From positions 17,382 to 81,381 of the forward strand of contig NZ_AYYP01000022.1 in the NCBI RefSeq assembly GCF_001436215.1: 64,000 nucleotides of DNA, given 5' to 3'. The notes beneath the pieces are model-generated. The model had not been told where the DNA came from. It saw nothing but the letters and a program-made list of their open reading frames with translations, and searched no databases. Positions within the stretch are counted from its first letter, which is position 1; the number at the start of each line of letters is the position of its first letter. A program made the position numbers and the translations under genes. Positions 8,654 through 17,289 of this stretch are shown piece by piece. This DNA comes from Ligilactobacillus agilis DSM 20509. Lineage in GTDB: Bacteria > Bacillota > Bacilli > Lactobacillales > Lactobacillaceae.

Positions 8654-10027
8654 ATGAAAAAGATTACTACTTATCAAGGAAAAAAAGTACTAGTGTTAGG
8701 ATTAGGTAAGAGCGGTATCAATGCGGCCGAGTTATTGGCTAAACTAGGTGCTAAGGTCACGGTTAATGATAAAAATGAACCAAGTGATTTAAACCAGGTA
8801 GCCGCTTTGGAAGCCCAAAATATCAAGGTGGTTACAGGCAGTCACCCACTTGCTTTATTAACAGATATAGATTTAATGGTTAAAAATCCTGGGATTCCAT
8901 ATACAAATGTTTTAGTGGCTGAAGCTCAAAAACGGGGGTTAAAAATTATAACTGAACCAGAATTGGCCTATGAAATTTTAGAGGGCCAAATGATTGCTAT
9001 TACTGGGACAAATGGGAAAACAACCACAACGACAATGATTACCCTAATGCTAAACCAAGCAAGTGCTAAGCAACATGCCTATAAGGCTGGTAATATCGGG
9101 ATTTCTGCCAGCAAACAAGCCCAAACGTTGGGGCAAGACGATATTTTGGTAACGGAGTTGTCTAGTTTCCAATTATTAGGAATTAGCGCTTTGCACCCTC
9201 ATATCGCGGTACTAACCAATATCTATGAAGCCCACACTGACTACCATGGCAGTAGGGAAAACTACGTTAAAGCCAAAATGAGAATTACCATGAATCAGAC
9301 GGCAGCTGATTACTTTGTTGTTAACTGGGACAACCCAGAGTGGCGCGAGCTTTCTAAACAAAGTCAAGCACAAGTCGTACCCTTTTCACGCAATAACCTA
9401 AGTCAAAAGGGAGCCTACCTAAAAGATGGTATCCTTTATTTCAGAGACAAAGCGATTATGGCAGCTACAGATATCAAGGTACCAGGGACACATAATGTTG
9501 AAAATGCGCTCGCTGCCTTAGCAGTCGCTAAGTTGATGGGAGTACCAACCGCAGCGATTGTGGAAGTATTGAAGACTTTTTCAGGGGTTAAACACAGGAC
9601 CCAGTACGTCCGGACTATCAATGACCGTAAATTTTATAATGACTCTAAGGCTACCAACATGGAGTCGACAGAAAAAGCCTTGGCTGGCTTTAAGCAACCG
9701 GTCGTTTTGCTAGCGGGGGGCTTAGATCGCGGATTTACGTTTGAAAAGTTAGTCCCATTCTTTAAGGATTTACGCGGGTTAGTTGTATTTGGACAAACCG
9801 CGGAATTAATTGCTCAGGCTGGGGAAGCAGCTGGAGTTAAGCATATTATTAAGACCAAAAATGCGGTAACGGCTGTTCCGTTAGCCTATCAATTAAGCCA
9901 ACCAGGAGATATCGTCTTATTATCACCTGCTTGTGCTAGTTGGGATCAGTGGAAGACGTTTGAAGAGCGCGGAGATAAATTTATTGAGGCAGTAACTAAA
10001 CTGGCCCAAGAAGTGGAGGAAAAGTAA
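8654..10027 (+). CDS. murD: UDP-N-acetylmuramoylalanine--D-glutamate ligase
   Basis: Adds D-glutamate to UDP-MurNAc-L-alanine in the cytoplasm. About 457 residues with an N-terminal Rossmann domain ([17 protein letters not shown]), the ATP loop [13 protein letters not shown], and a C-terminal domain beginning near [11 protein letters not shown], with NDSKATN and [11 protein letters not shown] 8651 directly precedes ATG 8654 and both are possible starts; GGGAAG at 8639-8644 suits either. Its stop shares one base with the murG start (TAATG), so the two are coupled. Confidence 0.97.
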   Translation: MKKITTYQGKKVLVLGLGKSGINAAELLAKLGAKVTVNDKNEPSDLNQVAALEAQNIKVVTGSHPLALLTDIDLMVKNPGIPYTNVLVAEAQKRGLKIITEPELAYEILEGQMIAITGTNGKTTTTTMITLMLNQASAKQHAYKAGNIGISASKQAQTLGQDDILVTELSSFQLLGISALHPHIAVLTNIYEAHTDYHGSRENYVKAKMRITMNQTAADYFVVNWDNPEWRELSKQSQAQVVPFSRNNLSQKGAYLKDGILYFRDKAIMAATDIKVPGTHNVENALAALAVAKLMGVPTAAIVEVLKTFSGVKHRTQYVRTINDRKFYNDSKATNMESTEKALAGFKQPVVLLAGGLDRGFTFEKLVPFFKDLRGLVVFGQTAELIAQAGEAAGVKHIIKTKNAVTAVPLAYQLSQPGDIVLLSPACASWDQWKTFEERGDKFIEAVTKLAQEVEEK

Positions 10028-11121
10028 TGCGGTTGTTAGTATCTGGTGGTGGGACCGGTGGTCATATCTACCCAGCCTTAGCTTTAATAGAGGCATTAAA
10101 GAAAAAAGATCCAACGGCAGAAGTATTATATGTTGGTACTACTCGGGGACTTGAGACGCGGATTGTGCCGGCTGCTGGGATTCCCTTAAAAACATTAAAG
10201 ATTCAAGGCTTTAAGCGCTCCTTGTCGTTAGAAAACCTAAAGACGGTTTACCTCTTTTTAAAGAGCGTGCATGAATCTAAGCGAATTATCAAAGAATTTA
10301 GGCCGGATGTAGTTATTGGAACTGGAGGTTATGTCTGTGGTGCGGTTGTGTACGCAGCTAGCAAGCTAAAAATTCCAACTATGATTCACGAACAAAATAG
10401 TGTTGCCGGGGTAACTAATAAATTCTTGAGCCATTTTGTAGATAAAATTGGAATTTGTTTTGAGGATGCAGCCAGCCAATTTCCTGAAAAGAAAGTTATT
10501 TTGACAGGAAACCCGCGGGCGCAGCAGGTGGCACTGATGAAAAAGACTGGGCGGTTGTACAGTGAATATGGCCTCGAAAAAAATAAGAAGACGGTGCTTA
10601 TTTTTGGGGGGTCCCAGGGAGCACGCAGAATCAATGAAGCTAGCACAGCCGCAATTTCTGCCTGGAAACAAGCAGACTATCAGGTCCTATTTGTTAGTGG
10701 TCAAGGTCACTATGAAAAAATTATGGCAAAGCTAGCTGATAAAAAACTACCTGAAAATGTGCACATCGTCCCTTATATCGCCGATATGCCAGCTATTTTA
10801 CCCGAAGTCGATTTAATCGTGGGACGCGCTGGTGCCACTAGTTTGGCGGAAATTACGGCCTTGGGTTTACCAGCTATTTTAATACCAAGTCCCTATGTAA
10901 CTAATGATCACCAAACTAAAAACGCCCAAAGCCTGGTAACTAGACAGGCAGCGGTCATGATTAAAGAAAGTGAGTTAGATGAAACTAGCTTGGTAGCTGC
11001 AATTAATAAATTGATGACCGATGATAAAGAGCGCATGCAAATGGCGGCTAACTGTAAACAAATGGGGATGCCTAATGCAGCAGACAAATTGTTAGCTGTT
11101 TTAGAAAGCCTAATCAAGTGA
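10027..11121 (+). CDS. murG: UDP-GlcNAc:lipid I N-acetylglucosaminyltransferase
   Basis: Peripheral membrane glycosyltransferase (GT28) adding GlcNAc to lipid I to give lipid II. 364 residues, normal length. The N-terminal glycine-rich loop [13 protein letters not shown] (G-loop 1) and TGGYVCG (loop 2) are present. FGGSQGA opens the C-terminal donor-binding half, and [20 protein letters not shown] is the UDP-GlcNAc site. It overlaps murD by one base. No murB follows, unlike Bacillus; the next gene is divIB. Confidence 0.98.
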   Translation: MRLLVSGGGTGGHIYPALALIEALKKKDPTAEVLYVGTTRGLETRIVPAAGIPLKTLKIQGFKRSLSLENLKTVYLFLKSVHESKRIIKEFRPDVVIGTGGYVCGAVVYAASKLKIPTMIHEQNSVAGVTNKFLSHFVDKIGICFEDAASQFPEKKVILTGNPRAQQVALMKKTGRLYSEYGLEKNKKTVLIFGGSQGARRINEASTAAISAWKQADYQVLFVSGQGHYEKIMAKLADKKLPENVHIVPYIADMPAILPEVDLIVGRAGATSLAEITALGLPAILIPSPYVTNDHQTKNAQSLVTRQAAVMIKESELDETSLVAAINKLMTDDKERMQMAANCKQMGMPNAADKLLAVLESLIK

Positions 11122-11137
11122 GGTTAGGGGGGTTTTT

Positions 11138-11986
11138 TTGAAAAAAAAGGTAAACAAGCCAGTTACTAGTGAGGTAGAATTAACCCCTTGGGAAAAGGCC
11201 CAGGCAAAACGGGCAAAGCAACAAACCCAAAAATTTGCTAAGCAAAAGCAAAAAAAACGCCAAAAACGTAAGCTCCCCTTGCTAGCAGAGGTAAAACGAC
11301 GTCGGGTGGAGAAAACCGGGGGCAGCTTACTGGTTATTTTTGCTACGATTGCAATAGTCTCTTTGTACTTTATTTTGCCTATCAGTCGGGTAGCCCAAGT
11401 AAAGGTTGAACACCTGGCAACTAAAGATGCACAAGTAGTGGTTAAAGCCAGTAAGATTAAGCAACGCCAGACCCTATTATCAGTTTTATTGAATAAAAAT
11501 AAGGCGGAAAAAACAATTGTCACTAACGTGCCCTTTGTAAATAGGGCTAAGGTAACTATGGCTGGAAGTCAAATTGTCATCAAGGTTAACCAATTTCGGC
11601 GGGTGGCCTTTTTGGAAAAGGATAAGCACTATTATTCATTGAGGCAAAATGGCAGTACAAACCTAAGTGAAACGACTAATATATCCGGAAATGTTCCAGT
11701 AGTTGTATATAAAGCTAATGCCAACCTTACTTTATTAGCGCAACAATTAAATTTGTTGCCAAATAGGCTACTAGGAGCTATTTCCGAAATTCACTTTACC
11801 CCAACTAAGTCCGACCCTACCAAATTGTTACTTTATATGAATGATGGCAACCAGGTAATTGCTAATGCCGAAACGCTTGCTAAGAAGTTGGCTTATTATC
11901 CAAGCATTGTAGCTAAAATGAACTATCAAGGAATAATTGACCTAGAAGTAGGGGCATATTCATATCCTAAGAATAGTAATGAATAA
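11138..11986 (+). CDS. divIB: Cell division protein DivIB/FtsQ
   Basis: A bitopic membrane protein of 282 residues that joins FtsL and DivIC to regulate the septal synthase. It has a long, very basic cytoplasmic tail (about 1-60, rich in Lys and Gln), a single membrane segment (about 63-81), a POTRA domain starting at VAQVKVEHL, and a FtsQ/DivIB beta domain. TTG start at 11138 after AGGTTAGGGGGG; no ATG or GTG fits. About 160 nt then separate it from ftsA, which has promoter-like sequence. Confidence 0.92.
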   Translation: MKKKVNKPVTSEVELTPWEKAQAKRAKQQTQKFAKQKQKKRQKRKLPLLAEVKRRRVEKTGGSLLVIFATIAIVSLYFILPISRVAQVKVEHLATKDAQVVVKASKIKQRQTLLSVLLNKNKAEKTIVTNVPFVNRAKVTMAGSQIVIKVNQFRRVAFLEKDKHYYSLRQNGSTNLSETTNISGNVPVVVYKANANLTLLAQQLNLLPNRLLGAISEIHFTPTKSDPTKLLLYMNDGNQVIANAETLAKKLAYYPSIVAKMNYQGIIDLEVGAYSYPKNSNE

Positions 11987-12043
11987 CCTTAAGTTTTTTT
12001 TAGATAATTAAACAGACAACGATGGTAAAACACCTAACAAATG

Positions 12044-12052
12044 TGGTAAAAT
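12044..12052 (+). promoter_or_regulatory. Extended -10 promoter candidate before ftsA
   Basis: TGGTAAAAT (12044-12052) is an extended -10 without a clear -35. TGGTAAAA also occurs at 12023-12030, exactly 21 bp upstream. The rest of 11987-12150 is very AT-rich with other -10-like sites, so the start point is uncertain. Confidence 0.45.
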
Positions 12053-12150
12053 CTAATTATTAATACGAATATTTAATATACTTGTATAAGATAAAATGCA
12101 ATAAAAAGATATGCTTAAATAAAAGATTATTCGAGTAGGAGGCCTAATTG

Positions 12151-13503
12151 ATGGATAATTCTGGATTATATGTAGGATTGGACATCGGGACTACTTCGAT
12201 TAAAGTCATAATTGCTGAGTATGTGAAAGGGCAGCTTAATATTATTGGATCAGGAAATACGCTTTCTGCTGGCTTGAATCGAGGGGTCATCGTTGATATC
12301 GATCAAGTAGTAGATGCAATCAAAGATGCAGTAAAGCAAGCTGAAGATAAAGCAGGAGTTGACATTACTGACGTAATTGTTGGGTTACCAGCCAACATGC
12401 TTCAAATTGAAAAATGTCAAGGAATGATCTCTATCGGTGATGATGCTAACCGCGCTAAGGAAATTACCGACGAAGATGTTCAGAGGGTTACGGAAGCAGC
12501 CCTTGTGCAAAATTTACCCCCAGAACGTGATGTAATCGATATAGCTCCTGATGAGTTTGTTGTGGATGACTTTGAAGGTATTAGGGATCCCCGCGGAATG
12601 GTGGGAGTTCGCCTAGAAATGAAGGGGGTCATGTATACTGGCCCTAAAACAATTTTATATAACACTAAAAAGTGTGTGGAAAGAGCCGGCTTGAGGGTTC
12701 AAGAGATTGTGGTTGCCCCAATTGCAACCGCTCAATTGGCGCTAGACGAAGGCGAAAAGGATTTTGGCGCGATTGTGATTGACTTAGGCGGGGGCCAGAC
12801 CACCGCCGCAGTTGTTCATGATCACAAGTTAAAATATACATACGTCGACCAAGAAGGCGGCGACTTTGTAACGAGAGATATTTCCGTTGTTTTAAATACT
12901 TCCGTTGAAAATGCAGAGTCCCTAAAGCGAAACTACGGTTTGGCATTAGCTAGCGGTGCCTCTAGTGAAGAAACGTTTACAGTTCAAGTTGTCGGCAAGC
13001 AAGAGCCCCGGATGGTGACCGAAGAATTTTTGGCTCAGATTATCCAAGCTAGGTTAGAGCAAATTTTTGGCAAGATTGCTCAAGCCTTAGGTAAGGTTGG
13101 GGCTTTAGACTTACCAGGAGGGATAATTTTAACTGGTGGTATGGCCGACTTGCCGGGCATTGCCGAATTAGCGGAAGAAATTTTTGGAGTGAATGTACGC
13201 ATTTTTAGGTCAAATGAAATGGGGCTAAGAATTCCTTCTTACACCCAGGTATTGGGGTTAGTTACTTACGTTGCTTTACAAAATGAAGTAGCTTTGGTGG
13301 TAAAACATACCATTGATAAGAAGTTGGGAACTAGCAACGTTAATGCCTATAGAAATGAACAAGTTAAAGATAGGCAAGCAGAAGTGCAGTCAGAAGAACT
13401 AGATGATTACGAAGAAGCAGCGGATTATCCTAACGAAGAAAAGAAGGGTGGCTTCTTTAGCAAGATAAAAAATATGATGGCTGGCCTATTTGACGAGGAT
13501 TAA
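12151..13503 (+). CDS. ftsA: Cell division protein FtsA
   Basis: Actin-fold ATPase that tethers FtsZ filaments to the membrane. 450 residues. The phosphate-1 loop LDIGTTSIKV near the N-terminus, phosphate-2 IVIDLGGGQTTAAV and adenosine motif ILTGGMADLPG are present. After an acidic linker, the last ~17 residues (GGFFSKIKNMMAGLFDED) form the amphipathic membrane-targeting helix. Start ATG 12151 follows AGGAGG by 8 nt; the adjacent TTG 12148 is less well placed. ftsZ follows after 14 nt. Confidence 0.97.
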   Translation: MDNSGLYVGLDIGTTSIKVIIAEYVKGQLNIIGSGNTLSAGLNRGVIVDIDQVVDAIKDAVKQAEDKAGVDITDVIVGLPANMLQIEKCQGMISIGDDANRAKEITDEDVQRVTEAALVQNLPPERDVIDIAPDEFVVDDFEGIRDPRGMVGVRLEMKGVMYTGPKTILYNTKKCVERAGLRVQEIVVAPIATAQLALDEGEKDFGAIVIDLGGGQTTAAVVHDHKLKYTYVDQEGGDFVTRDISVVLNTSVENAESLKRNYGLALASGASSEETFTVQVVGKQEPRMVTEEFLAQIIQARLEQIFGKIAQALGKVGALDLPGGIILTGGMADLPGIAELAEEIFGVNVRIFRSNEMGLRIPSYTQVLGLVTYVALQNEVALVVKHTIDKKLGTSNVNAYRNEQVKDRQAEVQSEELDDYEEAADYPNEEKKGGFFSKIKNMMAGLFDED

Positions 13504-13517
13504 GGTGGAGGTAGAAT

Positions 13518-14759
13518 ATGAGTTTTGATATAACATTAGATTCAAATACAGAAGAAAGTCAAGCAGTTATTAAGGTAATTGGGGTAGGGGGCGCTGGTGG
13601 TAACGCCGTTAACCGCATGATTTCTGATAACGTTCAAGGGGTCGAATTCATCGTTGCTAATACCGATGTTCAAGCTTTAAAGAATTCTAACGCTGAGGTA
13701 AAAATTCAGTTAGGACCTAAATTGACACGGGGACTTGGTGCCGGAGCTAACCCTGATAAGGGCCAAAAGGCAGCGGAAGAAAGTGAAGAAGCAATTGCCC
13801 AAGCTTTAGAAGGTGCCGACATGATTTTTGTTACCGCCGGAATGGGTGGCGGTACAGGGACAGGAGCTGCACCGATTGTGGCTAAGATTGCCAAAGAACA
13901 AGGGGCACTTACTGTTGGGGTCGTTACCCGCCCATTTACCTTTGAAGGGCAAAGACGTGCAAAGTACGCCGCTGAAGGTGTTGCTCAATTAAAGGAAAAC
14001 GTCGACACCTTGGTAATTATTTCTAACGACCGTTTATTAGAAATTGTTGATAAGAATACCCCAATGTTAGAAGCCTTCCATGAAGCCGATAATGTTTTAC
14101 GGCAAGGTGTGCAAGGGATTTCTGATTTAATCACTTCTCCAGGTTATGTTAACTTGGACTTTGCCGATGTTAAGACTGTGATGGAAAACCAAGGGGCAGC
14201 CTTGATGGGAATCGGAACTGGCGAAGGCGATAACCGGATTGAAGAAGCTACTAAGCGGGCAATTTCTTCTTCATTACTGGAAGTATCAATTGATGGGGCA
14301 GAGCATGTCTTGCTTAACATCACCGGTGGTAGTGATTTATCACTATTTGAAGCACAAGCCGCTTCAGAAATTGTGACCCAAGCTGCTTCGAGCGATGTCA
14401 ACATTATCTTTGGGACTTCAATTAACGAAGAACTAGAAAATTCGGTGGTTGTAACTGTAATTGCAACTGGGATTGATAAAAAAAACGAAAGCAAAAAGCC
14501 TAAGCAAATTTTAAATGAACGTCCACGTGCGTCTAAGCAAGAGACGGATGGGGACACTGGTTCCAAGGACAAATTCAATGACTGGAATATAAGTCGTGAA
14601 CTTGATAATGGTCCTAAAGTTACCCCTAAGACTAGAACTAATCGCTTTGAAAATGTTGAAAAGACTCAGTTTGATGTCTTCGGCTCAGGTTCTGCTCAAT
14701 CAGTTGATAGTGATGATGACAATTTAGATACACCACCGTTTTTAAGACACCGTCATTAA
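13518..14759 (+). CDS. ftsZ: Cell division GTPase FtsZ
   Basis: Tubulin homolog that forms the Z-ring. 413 residues: [15 protein letters not shown] starts the GTP-binding domain, [12 protein letters not shown] is the tubulin signature, and the T7 loop [11 protein letters not shown] supplies the catalytic Asp. The C-terminal linker (about 320-395) is polar and variable. It ends in [10 protein letters not shown], the conserved peptide that binds FtsA and SepF, both encoded next door. A GGTGGAGG SD precedes the ATG. Confidence 0.99.
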   Translation: MSFDITLDSNTEESQAVIKVIGVGGAGGNAVNRMISDNVQGVEFIVANTDVQALKNSNAEVKIQLGPKLTRGLGAGANPDKGQKAAEESEEAIAQALEGADMIFVTAGMGGGTGTGAAPIVAKIAKEQGALTVGVVTRPFTFEGQRRAKYAAEGVAQLKENVDTLVIISNDRLLEIVDKNTPMLEAFHEADNVLRQGVQGISDLITSPGYVNLDFADVKTVMENQGAALMGIGTGEGDNRIEEATKRAISSSLLEVSIDGAEHVLLNITGGSDLSLFEAQAASEIVTQAASSDVNIIFGTSINEELENSVVVTVIATGIDKKNESKKPKQILNERPRASKQETDGDTGSKDKFNDWNISRELDNGPKVTPKTRTNRFENVEKTQFDVFGSGSAQSVDSDDDNLDTPPFLRHRH

Positions 14760-14785
14760 AAAATGGATAGGGGGTGCTAAGAAAA

Positions 14786-15208
14786 ATGAATAATATGTTG
14801 AAGCGTTTTTTTGGTGATGACTATGACGAAGAAGATTACTATGAGGAAGATGAAACACCAGTTACTAGTAATTCAGATACTAGCCGTGATACTAAGGTGA
14901 TGTCATTGGTCGGTAAGAATAAAGGCCAAACAGTTGAAAAGAAAATCATGATTTTTGAACCACGGGTCTTTTCTGATGTGAAGCAAATTGCGCGGAGACT
15001 GTTAGCCGGTGAAGCGACCTTGGTTAATTTTCAAAGAATGGATGATGATAGTGCCCACCGCGTAGTCGATTTCCTTTCAGGGGTAGTCTTTGCAGTCGAC
15101 GGAGAAATTAGGCGGGTTGGTGAAACCATTTTTCTTTGTACTTCAAGTAGTTTCACGATTGAGGGCGATTTATCGGGCTTTGGTCAAAGTAAGAATAGTT
15201 TTAATTAG
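14786..15208 (+). CDS. sepF: Cell division protein SepF
   Basis: A Z-ring-associated protein that forms arcs on FtsZ bundles and can anchor them to the membrane. From ATG 14786 it has 140 residues: N-terminal amphipathic helix (MNNMLKRFFG), an acidic Asp/Glu/Tyr linker, and the SepF core (about 55-140; IFEPRVFSDVKQIA, LVNFQRMD, FLSGVVFAVDG). The GTG at 14774 lies within the AGGGGGTG SD, so ATG 14786 with 9-nt spacing is preferred. Second gene after ftsA in the usual Gram-positive order. Confidence 0.95.
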   Translation: MNNMLKRFFGDDYDEEDYYEEDETPVTSNSDTSRDTKVMSLVGKNKGQTVEKKIMIFEPRVFSDVKQIARRLLAGEATLVNFQRMDDDSAHRVVDFLSGVVFAVDGEIRRVGETIFLCTSSSFTIEGDLSGFGQSKNSFN

Positions 15209-15219
15209 GGAGTGACAAT

Positions 15220-15474
15220 TTGCTGTTTACCGTTATCATAAATTTATTTAGCTTATACGAATTGGCTCTAGTAGTCTATGTTTTGATGTCTTGGTTTCCA
15301 GGTGCATATCAGACTGGACTAGGAAGGTTTTTGGCTAGTATTTGTGAGCCATACTTAGAGATATTTCGCTTCATTCCGCCATTGGGGGGAATTGATTTTT
15401 CACCGCTAGTTGCTTTTTTTGCATTAGGAATTGTTGAAAAAGGGTTGCTATTTTTCTTAAGTTTAATTTTGTAA
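15220..15474 (+). CDS. YggT family membrane protein
   Basis: An 84-residue protein with two hydrophobic spans (about 3-24 and 58-80) and the YggT signature between them (YVLMSWFPGAYQTGLGRFLASICEPYL, ending in FRFIPPLGGIDFSPL). The family (YlmG in Bacillus) is found in the sepF-ylmH neighbourhood of Gram-positives and in photosynthetic lineages; it is implicated in division or nucleoid organisation, without a known activity. It starts with TTG at 15220 after AGGGAGTG, 11 nt after sepF. Confidence 0.9.
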   Translation: MLFTVIINLFSLYELALVVYVLMSWFPGAYQTGLGRFLASICEPYLEIFRFIPPLGGIDFSPLVAFFALGIVEKGLLFFLSLIL

Positions 15475-15486
15475 GAGGTAAAAACG

Positions 15487-16272
15487 ATGGTAAACCCTAC
15501 AATCTATCAACATTTTCGGGTGGAAGAAAGACCCTTGGTCGATGAGTTTATGGCTTTAATCGCGCAAGCGCAAACTGAGTACCGTCCAATCTTGACGCAC
15601 TTTCTAAATCCAAGGGAACGTTATATCATCCAAACGTTACTGGGAAATAGTGACGAGCTAAAACTTGAGGCTCGTGGTGGCTATTTAGCGGCCGAGCGAA
15701 AGCGAATGTTAATTTTTCCAAGTTACTATGAACCACAAGCAAGTGACTTTGAAGTAACTCCGCTAGAGATAAGCTATCCGCAAAAGTTTGCGGAACTAAG
15801 CCATGGCCAAATTTTAGGTACTTTAGTGAATAGTGGTTTAAATCGAAATGTAATTGGAGATATTATTACAGATGGTGAGCGTTGGCAAGTATTTACACAA
15901 ACTAACATGAAGGATTACTTTCAAAGCCAAATTGAAAGAATTGCCAAGATTAAGGTTAAGTTAGTTGAATTAGATCAAGCGCAAGTCATTGAGCCTTTGG
16001 ATGAATGGCAACAAGCTAGTATAACGGTAACTTCCCTTAGGCTAGATGCAATAATTGCGAGTTGCTATCATATCTCGAGGCAACGGGCGAAAGAATTAAT
16101 CAAAAGTCGTAAGGTCCAACTTAATTGGATGCTAATTGAAAAGGCTGACTATACTTTGGACTCGTACGATATCATTTCTGTCAGAGGTCACGGCAGAATT
16201 CGTTTAGATGAAGTGTTAGGAACGTCTAAAAAAGGTAAATTACGTTTAGGCGTATCCATATTAGGTAAATAA
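15487..16272 (+). CDS. ylmH: YlmH family S4-domain RNA-binding protein
   Basis: 261 residues. The N-terminal ~170 form the YlmH/photosystem II S4-like domain. The C-terminal S4 domain (about 178-245) carries SLRLDAIIASCYHISRQRAKELIKSRKVQLNW, a typical RNA-binding fold. Bacillus YlmH binds ribosomes and has been linked to rescue of stalled peptides and to division. It starts at ATG 15487 after AAGAGGT and lies between yggT and divIVA as in Bacillus. Confidence 0.93.
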   Translation: MVNPTIYQHFRVEERPLVDEFMALIAQAQTEYRPILTHFLNPRERYIIQTLLGNSDELKLEARGGYLAAERKRMLIFPSYYEPQASDFEVTPLEISYPQKFAELSHGQILGTLVNSGLNRNVIGDIITDGERWQVFTQTNMKDYFQSQIERIAKIKVKLVELDQAQVIEPLDEWQQASITVTSLRLDAIIASCYHISRQRAKELIKSRKVQLNWMLIEKADYTLDSYDIISVRGHGRIRLDEVLGTSKKGKLRLGVSILGK

Positions 16273-16306
16273 TTATGTAGTCATTACATACTTGGAGGTG
16301 TTGGGG

Positions 16307-17029
16307 ATGGCATTGACCCCATTAGATATTCATAATAAAGAATTTCATGTAAAGTTGCGTGGTTACGATCAAGATGAAGTAAATGACTTCTTGGATCAAG
16401 TTATTAAGGATTATGAGCAAGCGTTAAAAGAAAATGAACGTTTAACAGATAGCCTTAAGCAAAATCAAGAAAAGCTTAAGTACTTTAATGATTTGAAGGA
16501 CTCCCTTAACCAATCAATTATTGTGGCCCAAGAAGCAGCTGACAAGGTTAAGGCAAACTCACAGCGAGAAGCTGAAATTATTAACCGGGAAGCGCAAAAG
16601 CAAGGTCAAGATATTATTGACCAAGCCAACGAAAAGGCGCGTCATATCCTAGATGAAGCTTCTAAGAAGGCTAAGAAGTTAGCGGTAGAAACCGATGATT
16701 TACGCAAACAAGCAAGAATCTTTAGACAAAAACTCCAAGTAATGATGGAATCTCAACTTGAAGTGGTTAAAGGTAGCGAATGGGATGAAATCTTGAAGCA
16801 AGGCGACACAAGTAGCTTTGAAGAAATTCAAGAAGCAATTCGTAAGGATGAAAGTCTTGACAAAGACGGCAGTTCAGAAGTACAATCAGTTGCAGATGAT
16901 ATTTCATTTTCTAATGGAGACTCACAAACTGACACTGAAAATGATAATGAAACGGTTGTCGTTTTCCCAGATGCTAGTGATGACACTGATGATAATGAAT
17001 TTGCAGATAATGTTTATATTAATAATTAA
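16307..17029 (+). CDS. divIVA: Cell division initiation protein DivIVA
   Basis: Coiled-coil scaffold that binds curved membrane at the septum and poles. 240 residues from ATG 16307, which follows GGAGGTG by 6 nt; the upstream in-frame TTG (16292) has no SD. The N-terminal MALTPLDIHNKEF and RGYDQDEVNDFLDQV are the conserved lipid-binding segment. Long coiled coils cover about 30-80 and 90-165. The tail (about 185-240) is acidic and rich in Asp, Ser and Asn. Last gene of the division cluster, followed by the ileS T-box. Confidence 0.96.
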   Translation: MALTPLDIHNKEFHVKLRGYDQDEVNDFLDQVIKDYEQALKENERLTDSLKQNQEKLKYFNDLKDSLNQSIIVAQEAADKVKANSQREAEIINREAQKQGQDIIDQANEKARHILDEASKKAKKLAVETDDLRKQARIFRQKLQVMMESQLEVVKGSEWDEILKQGDTSSFEEIQEAIRKDESLDKDGSSEVQSVADDISFSNGDSQTDTENDNETVVVFPDASDDTDDNEFADNVYINN

Positions 17030-17039
17030 TTAGAAGAAC

Positions 17040-17253
17040 GCGAGGGTTTATCTTAGACAATAGCGAGCCAATGGTTGGTGGAAGATTGGTAGTTGGCGGA
17101 TAAACACTTATCATCTTTATAAATACTAGGCTGAACTAATAGTAAGCGTGGTCGGCTCATTACCGTTATCAAATGGTTAAGATGAACTTGTTAAAGTTTA
17201 AATTTGGGTGGTACCACGGTAAGATCTCGTCCCTTGTGATGAGGTCTTTTTTT
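17040..17253 (+). promoter_or_regulatory. T-box leader of ileS
   Basis: The T-box core GGGTGGTACCACGG (17206-17219) precedes a terminator (stem 17223-17231 with 17239-17246, then T-run to 17253). Upstream lies a long Stem I region with the AGCGAGCC-type distal bulge near 17063. ATC triplets at 17110-17112 and 17113-17115 are candidate specifier codons, matching isoleucine. Uncharged tRNA-Ile would stabilise the antiterminator and permit ileS transcription. Element limits are approximate. Confidence 0.93.
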
Positions 17254-17289
17254 GTACCACTGAGTTATTAAAAGAGAGGAAGGCTGTCT

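Noticed and set aside
14144-14578. 144-codon minus-strand open frame opposite ftsZ
   Set aside because: It is antisense to the conserved FtsZ core and carries no SD or recognisable domain; the frame is open because of the codon bias of ftsZ.
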